DNA from: Grammothele lineata
Lineage: Eukaryota; Basidiomycota; Agaricomycetes; Polyporales; Polyporaceae
Length of the DNA stretch: 64,000 nt
Reading direction: 5' to 3'
Assembly: GCA_002150815.3 (NCBI GenBank)
Contig: NDFF03000035.1
Location: 372,001-436,000 of the forward strand
Position numbers and translations under genes: made by a program. A model generated the notes under the pieces. That model saw nothing but the letters and a program-made list of their open reading frames with translations. It made no database searches and was not told the origin of the DNA. Shown here piece by piece: positions 59,676-64,000 of this stretch (positions are counted from its first letter, which is position 1; the number at the start of each line of letters is the position of its first letter).

Positions 59676-60779
59676 GAACGGCGCCCAATGTCTCCAAGAA
59701 ACCTTCCTAGACTATCATGACGGAGGCGGAGTCACAAATACGGGTATACATGCAGTCATCGACGTGGCCTGTTGCCTCGACCCTCGCTTCCCGTGGCGAT
59801 ACATCCGGCGACGCATCCATGGCCACTTATAGGCTGGCGTGTTCCTATTCTTGCGACTTCGCATGAACACGACGACACGGACGGTGCTCCACACGCACTT
59901 GGAATTCCGGTTGTGGTGCCACGCTGCCCGGCCCCGCTTGCGGAGAACATTCGTAACGCCGCTCGGGCTTGCTATATATTCCCCTTTGCGTGTCGTCCGC
60001 TGTGATATTTTTGATATCTCGTCTCCGTTTGTTCCTGTACGATGTTTTGCTCTTCGTTTCGTATCGGTGCTCCCAGCCACACCTCGATCGTAGCTTCGCC
60101 GGTTGGTATGACGTTTTCAGCTCGTCACATTCACCATGACCCAACGGCTGCGATGGAGTTGATGGCTTGCCGAGCAGCTAAGAATGGGCCTTAGCCTTTC
60201 ACGCCTAGCTGTCTACTTCGCGCTCCATATATGTATCAATGTTGTACGTGTATGAACGAGGACTGCCATATATCCTTGTATGTCTCTTCTCTCGCATACA
60301 CCATCTATCTTCCCCGTCTCCCGGCCCAGGTGGGCACAATATAAAACCGATTCTTGTGCGTGACCATGGTTGAAACGTTGACGTCTGCGTTAAATTGAGA
60401 ATCCACCCACGCAGTGTGCTTGAACAATTTCCATTTACGGCTATCGCACCTGTGGCGCAGAATTTGCACGCGAAGGGCGCGATGGCTCTTACTCCGTTGA
60501 TGCTCCGACGCGTCCGCCAGTTCCCGTCGACAACCTATCCCGGTGACTCGTAGCCTCAAGCGCAAGTTGTATAAAAGTGTCGAATGCTGGCACGCCCACA
60601 GACTCGCCCACTCGCACCGCACCGATCGAGCTTCAGCTGGAGTTGAAGCTCTCGGAAGTTTTCCTATCGACCAGAATAGACGGCACTTCGCCCTTCGTAC
60701 GTGCCGGCCGAAACCGCTTATGAATACTCTTGCTGACTACTTGATCATCGCACGTAAAGACAGGCGCATCCTGTACACC
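59676..60779. other. Intergenic with promoter of the TPR gene
   Basis: No gene seen. The left part is the 3' flank of the EST1/SMG7-like gene. A TATAAAA lies at 60570. Confidence 0.45.
60570..60576 (+). promoter_or_regulatory. TATA box, TPR-protein gene
   Basis: TATAAAA within TTGTATAAAAGTG, about 205 bases upstream of the ATG at 60780. Assigned by consensus and position only; the distance leaves room for a leader of roughly 170 bases. Confidence 0.4.
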
Positions 60780-62402
60780 ATGTCCTCTCATCCCTCGCGC
60801 GGCGGCAGGGGCGGTGCAGCTCGAGGTGGACGTGGCGGCGGACGCGGCGGAGGCATACCTCCTGGTATGACTCCAGATGTGTATAACGCCATGCAGGTCT
60901 GTGCAGGACTGCTACTTGTTCAAAGGAGTTGCTAACGCGATCTCATCGCGTCTTATCAGCGAATGCTATCGGGATATCAAGGAGGAGGGGGCATGGACGA
61001 CATCATGAGACACCTCACCCGCAGCGATCCCTCTGGAGACATGATGAGCACCCTCATGGCTGCACTGGAAGAGTCAGAGGCAGCAAACCCAGTGGACCTA
61101 GACTCGTTCAACTATAGCGCATTGCGTGTGGAGCCCGCGTCCATCTGGATCGTACAGCTCGTCCAGGCCGGCTTCATGGACAACGCGGGCCGTGTCGACG
61201 ACAGACCGTTTGAAGGAGGCGCGCCGATGTTCCAGATGGTGATCTGTAGGTGATTTTTCAAACATAGCGACGGCGGGGCGCACTGAACTGTCTTCTCAGA
61301 CGACGAGAGAGGGTCGTATCGCCTGATGGAGGGCGACACCAGATCGGGCCTGCCTAATACTGACTTTGTGATCAAGTGAGCTGCCTCAAAGTGATCATAA
61401 CGGCTCATGGATTCACATTGAATGGTTTGGTAGGGCTATCAAGAAGGCCATAGCTTCACCGGTTCCCCCTCTCCGGCCCAACCTGCCTGGGCAGATGCTC
61501 ATCGCGCGTAAACTCCGAGCCCATATACCTACTCTGCGACCTTTCTTGGACTCGCTTCCAGCACCGTTCTCCTGGCGCCTAGAGACTAGGTTCATTTTGT
61601 GCACTCCCTGGTCTACTCCTTCGTTGACGCGATCCATCTCACACAGCGAAGAAGAGGAGGAGGTGGCCTCGGGGGTGGCTGCCAAGAATGAGCGTGGGGT
61701 CTCAGAGGGCCTCCGCGCCGCCGAGAGCGAGAAGGACCTGGGAAACAGAGCGTACGGGCGCAAGGACCGCACAGAGGCCGCTGAACACTATGCTGAGGCG
61801 ATCGAGTGTCTTCGTGACGCGTTTGCCCAGCGACCCACGGAGGAAGAGGAGCGGCGCATCAAGTCGACTATGGCAGTATGCTTCGCCAACCGCGCGGCAG
61901 CGTGGCTCCTACCTGGTGCGGGACAGGACGGGGAGAAGGCTCTTAAGGACGCGGAGGAAGCAATCGAGAGCGACGCGATGTACGCGAAAGGGTGCGTGTA
62001 AAACCTATGGGTAGCGCTGTAGGTGCTGATGTCTATCGCCTAAACAAACAGGTACTATCGTAAGGCGAAGGCGCTGCTGATACTTTCTCGCAAAGACGAG
62101 GCGATCCAGACGCTCGTGGGTGCCCTGGAACAACCGAAGCTAGCGACCGAGAAGGGCCTGAACGACGGGCTCGTCGAGGTTTATGGCGGGTTTCCGGAGA
62201 CGGTACATACCTCTTTCTGCCAGCCAACAGTCCACGCTAATTCGATCTGTGCTAGGCGGAGGAACTGAAAGCTTTCTGCCTGGACAAATTAAAGACCGAA
62301 GGAGGGGATGTTCGTGCACGTAACATTGCGGAGTTTCGTCGGCGTGCGGAGGAACAGCTGAAGAAGGTCATGGGCCCTGATGCGACCATTGATAGCCTGT
62401 GA
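60780..62402 (+). CDS. TPR protein with Gly/Arg-rich N-terminus
   Basis: Protein of unknown role, about 430 residues. ATG at 60780: MSSHPSRGGRGGAARGGRGG begins an RGG-type low-complexity start of about 30 residues, then PPGMTPDVYNAMQ and, after an intron, RMLSGYQGGGGMDDIMRHLT. The central region (PASIWIVQLVQAGFMDNAGR, MFQMVI / YDERGSYRLMEGD, PNLPGQMLIARKLRAHIPTL) matches no domain I know. The C-terminal half holds TPR-type helices: RAAESEKDLGNRAYGRKDRT, AVCFANRAAAWLLPG and YYRKAKALLILSRKDEAIQT, resembling TPR co-chaperones. At least six introns. The stop TGA is at 62400-62402. A helper role in protein folding or RNA binding is possible but unproven. Confidence 0.72.
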
Positions 62403-64000
62403 AAGCTGAGGAATTGAACTCAACCTGGGTTTTTACGTGTGTTGCCTGCTTCTCGCTGGATTTATGGCAGACCCTAATCCGTACAATTGTTGCCCTTCGA
62501 ATCTCTGAGAGTGCAGTGAGTAACATCTAGATTTGCCTGTCTTAATGGCCTTGAATGACAATTTTTTTACCTGTACAGCGATCCCCCCCCTCCGGTGAGA
62601 TCCATGCTGTATGAAGCGACTTACAATTGTCCATGCCTGGGTGCGCCGCCAGCAGACTGACTGAGAGAGATCGCTGTGTGGTTTTCCGCATGACTCCACG
62701 CTAGAATCGCGTAATTCGGGGTGTCCAGTACGTCCATCTAGCTCTTCCTTGTCATAGCGCACTTCTGCAATTTAGTTTTCGTTCAGGTACATGCTCCCTT
62801 GTACGCGGTTGAGACTATTTAACATGCCGCGCCTCAATGTGAACAAGGCGAAAATTTATGCCGCCCATCTGTCACCATGCCGTCCTAGCTTTGCATGGCA
62901 GTCTTCGGCGGCGAAGATGTTTTGATCTTAGGCATATGCGCGACAACGACCATGTCGGACATGCCTTCTAGCCGTCGTCACGATTGCGCCGCGTGCGCTC
63001 TCGAGCACCCACATGCGCAAATGCTTGGCTCGGGCGCGACGGAGTGCACACACTTGGACACCTACGGAGTAAGCATTATCTCAATTTACGTTTCTTCTGA
63101 TTACGGTATGACATTCACTTCACAACACCCAGTATTATTTGTCAAACGTATGCTAGAAGCGGTGACGCTGTCCAATAAGGGGACTGTCCGAGTCTCGGCT
63201 AGGGTCGAGGTATCGTCAGCTATTGTTCTCACGTCCTGCGCATCTTTCCTAGCATAATTCCTCCGTAACCATTGTATTCGCTACACCTGATATTGGTGCA
63301 ACCTGATACTAGCGTTTATGGTAAGCCCAACATCGATTCAACTAGCTGGCCGTCTGACGCGGCATTGAGCTGACGATAAAGTTGCGCTGAGTTGCCAGAC
63401 CCTCAGGCCTAGCTCAGGAACATGGTAACACTTTCGACGACTTGCATCGGAGTGTATGAAAAGTGTCAAACTCAAGGCCAGCCCGTCACTGTCGGTGGAA
63501 ACGAAATGAGACTTTCGGACGGACTTGGCGCCGAGTCAAGAGCGCTTATACACCGCACGTGATTGAACCGTGCTGTAGGTACCGACAGATGCCAACACAC
63601 GTCCCGCTAACTTTCTTCCTTGTTTCTTCTCACCTACCTGCGCCCCCACCGACACTCACGACCATCACCTTGAGCGGATAGTAACGCAACTTGAGGCCGT
63701 GGTGCTATTCAATATGTGAGGTTCACCGCCCGTACTACCGCCGTCTGAGTCGTCTAAAATATTCGGCGTTCGGCAGCTATGTATCATTGTTATCCCATCA
63801 TCTGTCATCCGAGTGGACAAGGTTCTACAACACATGTCCGACCTCTCGCCTTAATTCCGCTCTGTCTGGAAGACGTATGTCCCCGAACGGCTACTGCTAG
63901 CGAAGCGAATAGCGTTGCCATGTCCGTCACTACGGCGGCCCAGCTCGAAACAATGCATGGTGAGCCCGTACTTAACACGAGGAGCGTATACCACAGCTAG
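62403..64000. other. Right end, no gene seen
   Basis: The longest frame (62895-63257, plus) has no recognisable domain or splice signals in the right places. A T run, an A-T-rich patch and an eight-base C run occur near 62560-62595. No exon of a following gene could be recognised before the window ends. Confidence 0.45.

Noticed and set aside
1..64000. Transposons, LTRs or CRISPR-like arrays
   Set aside because: No transposase, reverse transcriptase, long terminal repeats or regularly spaced repeats were seen. CRISPR is not expected in a fungus.

Overview
The window is nuclear DNA of a filamentous basidiomycete, most likely an Agaricomycete and possibly Polyporales-like (the order is inference). 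The grounds are genes split by many GT-AG introns of about 40-80 bases, a moderately high GC content, tandem cytochrome P450s, HET/DUF8212 proteins and DUF6697 proteins, which are typical of mushroom-forming fungi.

Left third (1-23 kb): an accessory block rich in P450s. Three related P450 genes lie on the minus strand (one cut by the window edge, two complete). A degenerate P450 C-terminal relic sits between the first and second and shows that a segment was duplicated. On the plus strand follow a Cys-Gly metallodipeptidase (DUG1-like), a decayed P450 pseudogene, a short SUZ-domain protein and a complete P450. A DHA2-type MFS transporter closes the block. No core biosynthetic enzyme (PKS, NRPS, terpene synthase) is visible, so this is either the edge of a metabolic cluster or a detoxification/P450-expansion locus.

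Middle (23-41.8 kb): two tandem DUF6697 genes, the upstream copy of which seems to have lost its start codon and carries a likely in-frame stop; a small KPWE-motif peroxisomal protein (PEX39-like) divergent from them; an unrecognised gene; two tandem HET/DUF8212 genes with a shared unassigned C-terminal region; a gene-poor stretch; and a large Zn2Cys6 transcription factor.

Right (41.8-64 kb): about 9.5 kb without a convincing gene, starting as GC-rich, pyrimidine-biased sequence upstream of the transcription factor. Then comes a run of plus-strand housekeeping genes: a POM34-like nucleoporin, a SNF2-family ATPase/helicase, an EST1/SMG7-like protein and a TPR protein. The last 1.6 kb holds nothing that I can support.

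Gene models were spliced by eye. Exon ends are given where reading frame, splice signals and family conservation agree; first exons are the least certain parts.
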